Source: Cryptomeria japonica (Eukaryota > Streptophyta > Pinopsida > Cupressales > Cupressaceae). From it: a stretch of DNA of 64,000 nt. Every line of letters begins with the position of its first letter. Within the stretch, counting starts at the first letter, position 1. The stretch is taken from positions 656,902,292 through 656,966,291 of the forward strand of contig NC_081414.1 in the NCBI RefSeq assembly GCF_030272615.1, written 5' to 3'. Of the stretch, positions 1 to 10,189 are shown piece after piece. Both the position numbers and the translations under genes were made by a program. Below the pieces are notes generated by a model. The model was not told where the DNA came from and ran no database searches. It saw only the letters and a program-made list of their open reading frames with translations.

Positions 1-545
1 ATTGGTGACAAGTAGGTGCAACATGGCTCTATCTTGACTCTCCATCATGGGATCCGCATGACCATTGGAGGTTGTCAAGAAGGGCCAGCCATGTATAGTA
101 GAGTTCTATGTGTAGCGAACTAGGGAATGGCATCGACCATTTCAGCAGACTAGCCCTAGGCGAGCTTGATGGTAGCTCAGCTAGGTATCAGTGACCAAGA
201 GGAATCACTTGCAGGGTAGACTAGAGTCTAGGCTATTAGCCTCATCTTAGAGGAAGATGGGATCAAAGGGAGAGAAGACCCAAGCATGAGGAGGAAAACA
301 ACTTAGCAGAAGTTGTAGGTATAATCCATGGTGGACCAAACCCTGCAAGATGTTTGGTGGGATCCGGTGGATGAGTGAGTTGGTGGATTTACGAAAGTGA
401 ATTCACACAGAACATAGTATCAAACCTCTATAGTGAGGACCTAGAGTGGATTAGGGGAATAGTGAGAGGAGCATTCCCGATTAGGCTAGGAAGAAAGCCT
501 TAGAGTAAGTCAAGCTAACTCAAGCAATCTAGGATCCTCCCTATC
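1..545. other. No recognisable feature
   Basis: I see no coding similarity, repeat or RNA gene here. By position it should hold the RNase H and 3' end of the minus-strand copia relic whose RT lies at 546-1174, but the similarity fades just past a short match near 555-580. The sequence looks less AT-rich than its surroundings and may belong to another decayed element. Confidence 0.4.
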
Positions 546-1174
546 ACTACCACTACTTAGGCAATGCGTAGTCTAATACAAATCATAACATACATAATAT
601 TGTAATAAACCTTGCATATGTTACACTAGCCATGACCTTCACCTTAGTAGGAGATTTTGGACAATCCTCCACTAGTAAATTCATTCCTAAAACAATAAAA
701 ACAGCCATGGATCTATAAGATATCATGTTGGATCTCTCCAATGCCAAATTCACATACTTATTTTGTACTAACAAAACCTTTCTATTAGCTTTGTCTCTTT
801 TTATATACATTCCCAAAATGTACCTACCTCCATTCAAATCTTTCATTTAGAACTATGCTAACAACTAAGAAGTTTCAAGTCAAAAATCAAATATCTTCAC
901 CAAATAGTAATATATAATCTACATATAATGCAATAATGAGAATGCAACTATTATCAATTTTGAATTTTACATAGTGATCAAATTTAGAGCTCTAAAATCT
1001 CAAACTCAACACATAGGTATAAAAAAATTTGCACCACATCCTAGGAGACTATTTCACACCATACAAATAATTTATCAACATGTAAAGTTAGAATTTATTT
1101 ATATTTTACCATAAAATGATCTAACTATGACATATATATCTCCTCCTCCAAATCATCATAAGGATTGTTGTCTT
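546..1174 (-). pseudogene. Old copia reverse transcriptase, downstream half (split by insertion)
   Basis: Decayed Ty1/copia RT, read right to left. The end next to 1174 gives DDLEEEIY, the usual residues just after the conserved DVKT motif. Around 895-935 a YVDY stands where the catalytic YVDD is expected, so the second Asp of the pair is lost. From 846 to 583 an open stretch begins MKDLNGGRYILGM and includes KYVNLALERSNM, matching the family's MKDLG...ILGM and KYV...RFNM motifs. Several stops and frameshifts are present. The upstream half of the same domain lies at 7885-8340, on the far side of the element at 1175-7884. Copia identity is firm; the clade is not determined. Confidence 0.8.
1170..1174. 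repeat. Target-site duplication GTCTT, left copy
   Basis: These five bases match 7885-7889 exactly and flank the paired LTRs of the element at 1175-7884. They lie in the interrupted RT gene just after the DVKT codons. Confidence 0.9.
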
Positions 1175-2044
1175 TGTTAGATACCTGATATGTCCCAAAG
1201 ACATTGAGAAGTGGGGGGGGGGGGGTGGTGAATCAATGTCTAATCGGTAGATGAAATATTTAAACTTTTTTGCAACTTTATAACTCAAATTAATATACCG
1301 GTAAGCAAATAATAATGCAATAAAGAGAAACAAAAGAATAAGCATCAATGCACACCATAACACATATATTTTTGGCGAGGAAACCCGGTAGGGGAAAAAC
1401 CTCAGTGGGATTTGTGACCCACAATATTTACTCACTGGCCAATATGAATAAATATTACTTAGTACAATAGGGGCCTGCACATGCAAGAAGGCCAATAGCC
1501 TAGAGCTCACTGCTCAATACAAAAATGGAGTCCCACTGACTACAATTGGATGGTTAAACCCAATGATAATGTACTACTCAAAATAGCATTTGCAATGCTA
1601 GATTCAGTACCGGTTTAAGCTCTATCTGATACCTTTTCCATTATACTTTCTTCGCTCTTCTCTGCTCTTATTCGCTCATAAGATAAATACATCAAAATGC
1701 ATATATAGTCATTCGCTTACATACAAACCTAATTACATTCTTTCTTACATTACAAATGACCTACAAGATCTCATACATATATGAGTCTTTACAATACATC
1801 ATGTCGGCTATACAAATATATTTACAATACAAAACAATTGTCATAAACAATATTATTTCCAAGTAGGCTTGGATTGCTGGTATAATCTGGTTCCGGTGTA
1901 ACTGGATGTCGGTGTGAACCTTTGTTGTGACTGTTGGTGCCGATAGGTGAAGTCTATTCTTGGTATATCCTGTGAACCATGTTACTAGTTGGTTGCCATC
2001 AATGACAACATCAACTATTATCATCTGAGTGTATAATGCCAATA
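1175..2044 (-). repeat. 3' LTR of the non-autonomous element
   Basis: Direct repeat of 7043-7884. It contains a 13-G run (1213-1225, C on the element strand), the GGGAAAAACC block with CCCAC repeats near 1389-1425 that is shared with the other LTRs, and ends at the polypurine tract at 2045. It differs from its partner at many scattered positions, so the insertion is not recent. Confidence 0.9.
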
Positions 2045-2056
2045 ATCTCCCCCTTT
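2045..2056 (-). promoter_or_regulatory. Polypurine tract
   Basis: On the minus strand this reads AAAGGGGGAGAT, directly abutting the 3' LTR. It would prime plus-strand DNA synthesis. The same tract precedes the 3' LTR of every copia element in the window. Confidence 0.85.
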
Positions 2057-2326
2057 GGCATTGATGGCAACACTCATGAGAAAAATCCAAAACTGATATC
2101 CAAAAATGAAGTCCAAAAACTGAGAGTGCTCCCCCTAAGCAAGTGATCTCCTTCTATATATTTTTCTCATACACTACTCTCCCTTTGACATCAATGACAA
2201 AGGATTTCAAAAGTATCAAAAATTAGCTAGAACCTTGTAGTCGGTTATGTACAATCTAAAAAATGTCTGCCAAAACTAAGTTAAGACTCTACAAAATTTT
2301 GTACAGTCAAAAATTGTGGTCTCAGT
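2057..2326 (-). other. 3' untranslated segment with two extra polypurine-like tracts
   Basis: Between the last coding remnant and the polypurine tract, the minus strand carries two more G-rich purine tracts, at about 2177-2189 and 2127-2139 (CTTAGGGGGAGCA). Three tracts in the same order and roughly similar spacing occur before the 3' LTR of the autonomous elements. No coding potential is seen. Confidence 0.6.
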
Positions 2327-3082
2327 CTATCGAATCATCTCGGTCAGATAATGCATTTGTTGCTCTGGTGATCTTTCTCCTTGAATAGATGTGTTATTTA
2401 ATTCATTCTGGTGTGTTAATAAGTTGTCCAATCTATGACCAAGCTTGTTCTTTAACTCCCGGGTTTTCATTCTCAGCCTTGCTTTCTCCCTTTCCAATTT
2501 CTCAATCTTCTCTTCATAAATTGCCATTTCTTGATCCAAAATAGAAGTGAGTTCCAAAGAACCAATCATATTATCAACAATATCATCAATTTCCTTTTGT
2601 GTTTTCTTTATCTACTCATCAACATCCTCTGTTAAATGGTGTGGTTTACATGCTTCCCTGTACAATTCCTCGTATTCCAAAATGGTGGAATTTAGTGCCG
2701 GTAACAAAGAATCAATCTATCCAGTACAATCCTTAATTGTCTTGTCAAAGAATTCCTCTTTCTCCTTTTTCACTCTTTCATTAATGGTCTCTTCATTTAT
2801 TTTATCCACAGTTTGAATGTTAGAAGGAATGAATTTGGACAATGTGTCCAATTTACTCACAGACCCAACAATGTGATCAACTTTGCACGTTGACGCAATC
2901 ATCTGTAAAATTGGTAAAGAATCATCAATAGCCTTAAATGCTAAGGCATTGCATTGTATGATCTTCTTTATTGAATGTAGTAAAACATCAGTGAAATTTG
3001 TTATTTTGTAATCTTTGGTGGATGTACTAGGAGAAGTGCTAGGTACTGCAATTGGTTTCTTTTCTTCTCCGGATGTCTGCAC
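2327..3082 (-). pseudogene. C-terminal part of unknown ORF in the non-autonomous element
   Basis: Two open segments, 3082-2717 and 2569-2327, separated by stops and a frame change. The first (about 120 residues) is helical-looking with a Ser/Thr/Pro-rich start and a charged end. The second (about 80 residues) is a predicted coiled coil: a run of Glu, Lys, Arg and Leu such as EKIEKLEREKARLRMK. A low-complexity Lys/Glu/Asn-rich stretch (about 3100-3300) leads into the first segment. They follow the 3426-5583 segments in the same direction and probably formed the end of one long protein. No family recognised. Confidence 0.5.
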
Positions 3083-3425
3083 AGTTACCTTACCACTTTT
3101 GTTTCCTTGCTTCCATCCTTAACCTCTTCTTTATCAACTTTTTCTTCCTTCTTATCTTCACTCTTATCCTCATTCTTATTTTTATTCTTATTTTCATTCC
3201 CTATCAGTTTAGATACATTTTGTTCTTGTTCCTTTTCTACTTCTATCGATATCCCAATGTTCTATTGAGAGTCAACAGTGTTGACCGGTGACTCAGGGAT
3301 CTCAACATTTGTAGCTTTAGTTTTCTTTACCTCTGCAGTTTCCTTATCCAATACAATATTGATATCCTAAGTGTCAACATTCATTGTGAATAGAATGTCT
3401 GACTCGGGATCAACATTATCTTCTT

Positions 3426-4533
3426 TTACTTCCTCGGACTTTCTACTCCAGGCTCATTTTCCATTTCTGTCGGTGCCTGTATTACTACTGGTGGGGTGTC
3501 ATGTGCCGGTGGTGGTAAGTTGTCCTTAAGTGTAATATTTGGTATATTGCCAACCTTACCCTTACCTTTATCTTTCTGATATACTAAATTAAATAATTTA
3601 TTTACCTTTTGTCTATCTTTCTCTTCTTTCTTCTCTCTCAAAAAAAAATATATCTCATTTATCATCCATTTCATCTACAATTTCTTTTACTCTATTAGCC
3701 ATAAGACTAACTTGCCAGTGACCACTCACAAATATAGTCCTATTGGCTTCAGATATTAGGTCATCAATTTCTTGCTTAGAATTTACAGGATGGACAGCTA
3801 ATAGAGCTTCAACCTTCAATTTCTTGTCTAACTCCATAACAAACATTCTCTTTGCTTCTAGTCTTAAGTACAAATCATTAGGTAGAACATATACAACTTC
3901 AATAAGAACCTTCTTATATATATCTAGATACACAATAATACTTTCCTCTATAGTATCCTTATCCGAATCCTTAAAATAATGATAAAATTTATTTACATTG
4001 CTAAGGTTACTGTGTTGAGTGATTTCATTGACTAACTCTTTCGGTGAAAGAGTATCTGGTTCCTTTGGTTTAGATTGCTTATTGGGTGTGAATTTCTTCT
4101 TAGGACCACTAGGCTCTCTTACAACCTGTTTCTTCTTTCTGAGTGTCCTTGATTTATTAGGAGATGGAGCAAGTACTGGTAAGGGTTTTCTTTTCTTTCT
4201 TTCCACTCTTTTGAATTCAGTTGCCCTATCATTATCAAAGTCAGATGAGGTAGCCACAAGAGAAATATGTTCTACTGGTTGTTGTTTTGCTTTTCTTTCT
4301 TGTTCAAAAACACCTTTCATTGGATCTAGTTTCAATAAGCCTTTCTTAACAATTTCAACAAACGTCGAAGCATCTTTCATTACCTTGTCTCTTATCTTCT
4401 TCTGTTTCTTAACTTCAACACCTTTCTCAATTGTTTCAACATTTCCAAATATCTCCTTTGTCGGTTCTGATGGAGCATCTAGGAGTATTTTAGCATATGA
4501 ATCTAAGATGTGTGAATCCACCTCATAGCCCAT
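3426..4533 (-). pseudogene. Middle part of unknown ORF, Lys/Arg-rich
   Basis: A 292-residue open segment (4533-3655) continues the frame of 4534-5583 after a single TAG. Its middle (about 4080-4212) is strongly basic, with clusters such as ERKKRKPLP and RKKKQ that could be nuclear-localisation or nucleic-acid-binding patches; this is inference from composition. A more structured, helical-looking region follows. Near 3640-3675 the frame shifts next to a run of nine A residues, and an overlapping segment (3674-3426) continues with a Pro-rich tail. I recognise no domain. Confidence 0.55.
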
Positions 4534-5583
4534 CTATGTTATCCAGACAACTTTAGGTCTAATTTCCTCCATCCATACTTCATCTCTTTTGATAAGAAAG
4601 CATATTTGTTTATCATACTTATCAACAATGCTTTGAGGAATCCTTTCCCTTTGTCTGATTTTTGCTTCAAAATTCTTGAAATACTCTTTTTCTAGTTTGT
4701 CACTATCAGATCCCATGCTGGTAATTGCCTCCTTTATTTGTTTTCCATTAGAAATATCATAGGCAAAATCCTTATGTCCAATACCAGGAATCTCCTTTGA
4801 GAAGTAAAGCATTAAACACACAATCAGATTTCCAAATTTAAAGGTTCCCTTCTTATCTCCTTTTATTTTATCCAAATTCTCTAGCAATTCATCTTTTAAC
4901 CATTCACAAATGTCAATTTTAGCATTATTTATAATCATCTCATAAGCACTATGAATGCATGAACTAGATATAGAATTCAACCTATTAGTATGAGAAACTT
5001 TGTATCCAATAACCATACTTGCATATTTAACATTGCTATCAGTTATATCACTAACCCTAAGTGATCTGTTGTTAAATGTAGCTTTGGTTAAGTTCATAGC
5101 CTCTTTGTTTGGAATTTTCTTTTTCTTACCAGGCCTAGTGTCGATGGAAGGTAAACCAGTAACATCCCTTATAGCTTCCTTAGTGATCTTAAAAACTGTG
5201 TCTAACCACATGAATTCACTGTGAACCCTACTAAGAACATAGCGGATGGTTTCATTTGAGAATTTTGGCATATGGAGGATGTCAATGAACCCTAAATCCT
5301 CAACAATCTTGTGTTCTAGTTTAACTGCACCTTGTTTGTTAGCAATAATATTCATGAACATATTCTTTAAATCTTCAGACCCTAAACTTTCAATGTAGCA
5401 ATGTATGTATGCCCTAGGGTCTACAACAAATGCAACTTCCTTTGAAATTTTTGAAAATGCACCAATGGAGTCATCCATTTTTGCTATCTTAGGGATTATC
5501 TTAAAGACTAGTCTAGGTCATTTTATGTTTTCCACAATAGTAGGGTTTGCAACAAATTCAGGAATAGAGGATGAAGAATCCAT
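4534..5583 (-). pseudogene. N-terminal part of unknown ORF in the non-autonomous element
   Basis: A 314-residue open segment (5478-4534) preceded in the same frame, across one TGA at 5518, by a short stretch starting MDSSSSIPEF at 5583, which I take as the likely original start (an upstream in-frame Met also exists at 5736). The segment reads as an ordinary globular protein: mixed hydrophobic and charged residues, a GLPSIDTRPGKKKK patch near its middle and a hydrophobic FGNLIVCLMLYF stretch. It has no zinc finger, aspartic protease, DDE, RT or RNase H motif. It resembles the extra ORFs reported in some large plant retroelements only in its position and lack of known domains. Confidence 0.6.
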
Positions 5584-5953
5584 TGCATAAGATAAATACC
5601 TTTTAGCTAATAGACCTTGGATGCCTTGAAAAACCTTTTGTTGCTTCACCTTTAGAATGCCATTAGAATGCATTGAAAAACCTTTTTTTTCTTCACCTTT
5701 AGAATGAAATGAGAAATTATGGTGCTTTATAACCAAAAAGTTAACTTACAACCATAATAAATGCTTCGCCGGTGAAGTGAAAACTCCACATATCTGTCGG
5801 TAAAAAAGAATTATAACTTCTTACCACCAACTGAGGGTAAATACATTATTTTCAATTAGTTTCCTTACCCCTAAGGATTATTCCTTAGTTAGATGAAGAA
5901 TCTCCTGCTGGTGCAGAGACAGATTCATCATTTCTCTAATCTCTCTTCTTGAT

Positions 5954-6971
5954 CTATTGTTTAGTGAATTCTTGTTTTATTTCATTTACCTTATTTTGCC
6001 TTTATCATTAGATCCCTTATTGTTGGTTGTTATAGTATTACTTCTACAAAATTTTGTAATATGCCCAGTCTTGTTACATGCATAACAAGTTACATTGTTT
6101 CTCTGAATAGCTTTTCCATAACCTTGAATAGTTTGAGTTATGCATTGTTAGATAAATGTCCAAATCTACCACAAACATAGCATTTCACATTCATACTGCA
6201 ATTGTCTGAGTTATGACCATTTTTATTGCATTTGGATTGACCGATGGATGAGATTGTATTCTAATTATTCCTAAATCTGCACTGATTTGCTCTATTACCA
6301 AATTGGTTGCAATTAAAACATTTCCCATTAAACTTATAAGAATTAGGTTGCCTTACCGGTTTGCTGTGATCATGATTGTTTGCAATCCCAGAAATTTCTC
6401 CATGTTCAAATCCAAGTCTAACTGTTTCTCCATCAAGTTTCTAACTTTTTAGCATATCATCAAGCTTTTTTGAACTATTCTTGAATTTGTCTTTGTATTC
6501 ATTTGCAGTGACCAACTCACTTTCCAAAGTGCTAACTTGTCTCATAAGTTCTTCTTTGTCATGTTGCATGTGAATCAAATCTATTTTAAGCATATCATTT
6601 TCATAACTAAGCCTTAGAGATTCATTTGATCTTTCATTAAGTCTTCTGGCCAAATCTTCTTCATTCCTCTTTCTATCTTCAATATCCTTGCACAGTCTCG
6701 TGGTTAAATCTTGCATCTCATTCTTCATGTTATTGTTCTCTTGTCTTAGTTTCTCTGCAATATCTCTGAGAGTTTCCTTTTCTTCATCATCTTGGTTTTG
6801 CAATTACACATGTAATTCTTTTATCTTATTCTTTGCTATCACCAGGTTTTCTTGAAGTGCTATGATAAATTCCCAAGCAGTTCTGAGTTCATCTTCCAGT
6901 TTGATATTCTTCAATTTTTCTACATCAAAATCTTCAAGAGATCCTTCCAACTATTGTCTGAAACTTTCCAT
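5954..6971 (-). pseudogene. Gag-like protein: coiled coil plus zinc-knuckle array, no capsid domain
   Basis: From a Met at 6971 the frame encodes a long coiled coil (open 6803-6441, preceded by a similar stretch with two stops) rich in Glu, Lys and Leu. It ends in KLDDMLKS followed by a stop and RLGFEHGE, a signature seen in extended copia Gag proteins. A series of CCHC-type knuckles follows: CFNCNQFGNRANQC (His replaced by Asn), a partial CNKNGHNSDNC lacking the first Cys, CYVCGRFGHL (partial), and an intact CYACNKTGHITKFC near 6050-6095. The usual N-terminal copia capsid domain is missing. The corresponding module in the autonomous element at 35876-44914 sits after its capsid domain. It probably binds element RNA. 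Confidence 0.7.
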
Positions 6972-7028
6972 CGGTACCAGTTTCAGAATCTTCCTCAAGC
7001 TGTCAGGTTTCTGAAAATAGAGGACTAT

Positions 7029-7042
7029 GCTCTAATACTAAT
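7029..7042 (-). promoter_or_regulatory. Primer binding site
   Basis: Minus strand ATTAGTATTAGAGC, immediately inside the 5' LTR. It is a two-mismatch version of the initiator-Met tRNA primer site TTGGTATCAGAGC found in the other copia elements here. Confidence 0.75.
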
Positions 7043-7884
7043 TGTTAGATACATGATCAGTCCCAAAGACATTGAAAGGGGGGGTGAATCTGTGTCTAAC
7101 CGATAGATGAAAGATTTAAACTTGTTTGCAACTTTATAGCTCAAATTAATATATCAGTAAGCAAATAATAATGCACTAAAGAGAAACAAAAGAATAAGCA
7201 TCAATGCACAACATAACATAGATATTTTTGGCAAGGAAACTCGGTAGGGGAAAAACCTCGGTGGGATTTGTGACCCACAATATTTACTCACTAGCCAATA
7301 TGAATAAATATTACTTAGTACAATAGGGGCCTACACATGCAGGAAGGCCAACAGCCTAGAGCTCACTGCTCAATACAAAAATGGAGTCCCACTAACTACA
7401 ATTGGATGGTTAAATTCAATGGTAATGTACTACTCAAAATAGCATCTGCAATGTTGGATTCAATATCAGTTTAAGCTCTATCTGATACATTTGCCATAAA
7501 CCTTGCTTTTCTCTTCTTTTCTCTTATTTGCTCATAAAATAAATACATCAAAATGCATATATAGTTATTCACTTACATATAAACCTAATTACATTCTTTC
7601 TTACATTACAAATGACCTACAAGATATCATACATATATGAGTCTTTACAATAAATCATATCGGCTATACAAATATATTTACAATACAAAACAATTTGCAT
7701 AAACAATAGTATTTCCAAGTCAGCTTGAATTGTTGGTGTAACTGGATTCCGGTGTGAACCTTTGTTGTGACTGTCGGTGCCAGTAGGTGAAGTCTATTGC
7801 TGGTATAGCCTGTGAACCATGTTACTAGTTGGTTGACATAAATGACAACATCAACTATTCACATCTGAGTGTATAATGCCAATA
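7043..7884 (-). repeat. 5' LTR of the non-autonomous element
   Basis: Direct repeat of 1175-2044. It carries the shared blocks found in the other LTRs: a C-rich block near the U5 end (seven G on the plus strand at 7078-7084) and GGGGAAAAACC near 7248. Any promoter would lie within it and drive transcription leftwards. Confidence 0.9.
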
Positions 7885-7889
7885 GTCTT
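7885..7889. repeat. Target-site duplication GTCTT, right copy
   Basis: Perfect match to 1170-1174, directly after the 5' LTR. Confidence 0.9.
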
Positions 7890-8340
7890 CACATCTATTT
7901 GCTTGATTTCCCAGTCAATGGTTGTAGCAAGTGATAAAAAGAATTGAATGGATTTCATCTTTGTAATGGGAAAAAAAATCTCACAATACTCTATTCACTC
8001 AACCTTTGAATACTTCTTTGCAATCAGTCATTATTTATGTTTCTCAACACTACCATCAAGACCACACGTTTTCTTACATGCATTTCCATCCCATAGGCTT
8101 ACATCATTCGGGAAAGAATAAAAAATAACATGTAATATTCTTCTTCAAAGATGTCATCCCTTTATCCATGGATTTCATCCAAGAACTTTCATCACTCACA
8201 CCTATAGCCTCTCTCACAATCCTAGGCTCATCATTGTTAGAAATCCAAGAAAATATAACTAGAATCTAAAATTGAATAACCAAACCTATTTGTTTGTCAC
8301 CTAATTCTTATAGACCTCCTCAAAGGTTGAGGTTGAGGTT
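7885..8340 (-). pseudogene. Old copia hinge and start of reverse transcriptase
   Basis: At about 8280-8340 the minus strand encodes EEPQPQPLRRSIRIR, the typical linker between integrase and RT in plant copia polyproteins. Decayed sequence then leads to a stretch ending in WEIKQIDVKT at 7890, the RT motif before the first strands of the palm. The domain resumes at 1174 after the inserted element. Many stops and frameshifts. Confidence 0.75.
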
Positions 8341-8559
8341 CTTCATATTATTTTGAACTTTTAGAGCTACTAGAGCTCTCTTCATCATCAAATCCATTAT
8401 GAGATCATATTTCCTCTTTCTTAGGGGTTGAAGTAACCTAAACTACTTTCTTGTTTTACTTCTATTCTACTTTGGCTATAGGTCAATCACAAAAGGTTTC
8501 ATCTCTCAAAAAATAAAATCTTTACTATAGATAACTTGAACTTTAACACTAGATCCCAA

Positions 8560-9660
8560 AGCTTGTGGCCTTTACACCAACACCATAATTGATAAATATT
8601 GATTTCACTACCTTTTTCTCTAACTTAGAACTCTTTTCACTAAAAAATGAGCATATTAATCTGCACAACCAAATACTATAAGATGTTTCATTGAAGGCTT
8701 ATTTCCTAAAAACACCCCCATAGATGTTTTATCAACAAGTTTTGATATAGGAGAACTATTTACTAAATAACAGAAAAATGGCTATAGCTTTGGCCCAAAA
8801 AAATTAAGGCCAACACCACTAAGCATACTCCTAACCATCTCTATCAATGTCTTCTTCATCCTCTCTATAACTTGATTTTTTTGATGGGTGTTGGAGGTTT
8901 ATTATGCCTCTTAGTCTCATGTTTCTTACAAAACTTGTCAAAATCTACCAAATAAAACTCTCCACCATTGTCAATCCTCAAACACTTAATATTTCTATAA
9001 GTCTAATTATCAACAAGAGCCATAAACTCCTTTAATTGACTAAAGACTTCAAGTTTTCTTCTAAGAAAATAAATAAATGTCCTTCTACTACATTTATCAA
9101 TTAATGGTACAAAATACATAGATTTGGAAATTGATGGGACATTAACAAGACCAAAAATATCAAAATGTATCAATTGAGAAACCTAGAAAATTTGTAATAA
9201 CAAAAGTAAAACTAGACATATTTTTTCTTTCCATAAATGAAATGTTTGAAAAAATCAAACTCAGTATTGCAATAATCAAGCCCCTTTATGAGGCATTTAT
9301 TTTTTAGGGTTTTAAGACCCTTCTCACAAATTTGACCAATTTTTTAGTGCCATAACAATTTCTTCTCCACTATAAGTTTCATGTCAAAAGAATTGTCACC
9401 CTTGGGTACCTATAAATTATGACCCTTAGATGTATAAGTAATATATCTCTTTACATCTCAACTGATAGTTTGGATGAAGAATCTAGAGTCCTCTACTTTA
9501 AATCCTTAGAAAAACTAGTACAGTGTACATTGCATATATCCAACTTATACAAGATGCAAATTCAAACACTCTTAGCAATCACGATAGCCCCTCTAGTCAT
9601 CTTGCATGCACCTTGTGAGAAAATAACCTGCACACCCACATCACTTAATTTAGTATCAAA
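8560..9660 (-). pseudogene. Old copia integrase
   Basis: Minus-strand remnants in order. First, the pre-integrase zinc domain near 9220-9370, with LLWH, GQICEKGLKTL and EFDFFKHF (last Cys replaced by Phe). Then the core domain with a recognisable FVPLIDKCSRRTFIYFL at about 9090. Then CLRIDNGGEFYL at about 8940-8985 holding the second catalytic Asp, followed by CKKHETKRH. A late fragment near 8600-8690 resembles the VFGCDAYVH segment. Frames change repeatedly and stops are common. It belongs to the same element as the protease at 9670-9966. Confidence 0.75.
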
Positions 9661-9669
9661 AAGTAGGTT

Positions 9670-9966
9670 TCATGCCAAACCCAAGATATGTAGGACACCA
9701 TTGATCCCATTCACTCTACCATCAAGGAATATTTTATTTACTCTTCCACAATCAATAATCTTTAGATGATAATAATCATTGAGATACACCTTACCTCCAT
9801 CATATTCTTCATAAATCATGAACCAACCCCAATGTGAGGTCATGTGGAATGATGCACAAAAATCTATCAACCAGACATCTTCTAATGTACCTCTACCCTC
9901 CCTCCTCAAACCACTAGATGTAGACATGCCCAATAGCATTATCACTCTATCAATGTACCAATCCAA
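9670..9966 (-). pseudogene. Old copia aspartic protease region
   Basis: A 98-residue open segment containing WLIDFCASFHMTSH, equivalent to the WLIDSGASxHMT active site. The catalytic Asp is kept, but Ser-Gly has become Phe-Cys, so activity is unlikely. It continues with VNGINGVLHILGLA, matching the family's GVLHIPGLA. No capsid sequence is recognisable upstream; a LINE relic begins about 220 bp further on. Confidence 0.8.
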
Positions 9967-10189
9967 CCAATCCTTGAGCTCCTATATAAGGGCTTGTCTA
10001 GAGATATCAAATTAATGAGACAAAAAAACCTTTCACTAAGGTTGAAGTCATCAATGCAATCACACAATTTGGAGGATCTAGAGGGGAGTACTTCTCTTGT
10101 AAAGAAACCTCAAACAAATGAAAAGCAACTGAATCGTCAAAAGTATAAATAGAGCCACTAGCCTCAAGAACTAGAATTGAAGCCATAAG

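Larger units (their letters stand above)
1175..7884 (-). mobile_element. Complete non-autonomous LTR retrotransposon lacking pol
   Basis: A 6710-bp element bounded by LTRs of 870 bp (1175-2044) and 842 bp (7043-7884) and by 5-bp duplications GTCTT. Reading right to left: 5' LTR, primer binding site, a coiled-coil plus zinc-knuckle Gag-like gene, a long broken ORF of unknown function, polypurine tract, 3' LTR. The 5-kb interior shows no aspartic protease, integrase, RT or RNase H motif in any frame I read. The LTR ends in element orientation are TATTGG and CTAACA, so the usual TG start is TA in both copies. The cis signals match those of the autonomous copia elements elsewhere in the window, so mobilisation in trans by a copia relative is a reasonable inference. 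It is best described as a TR-GAG or LARD-like element. Confidence 0.85.

Noticed and set aside
3052-3291. Plus-strand frame looking like a membrane protein (Leu/Phe/Ile-rich)
   Set aside because: It is the antisense of a Lys/Glu/Asn-rich low-complexity part of the minus-strand element ORF; the hydrophobic look follows from reading AAG/GAA-type codons backwards.
4019-4528. 169-codon plus-strand frame opposite the unknown ORF
   Set aside because: Same-region minus-strand frame is longer, continues the neighbouring frame and has protein-like domains; this is its shadow.
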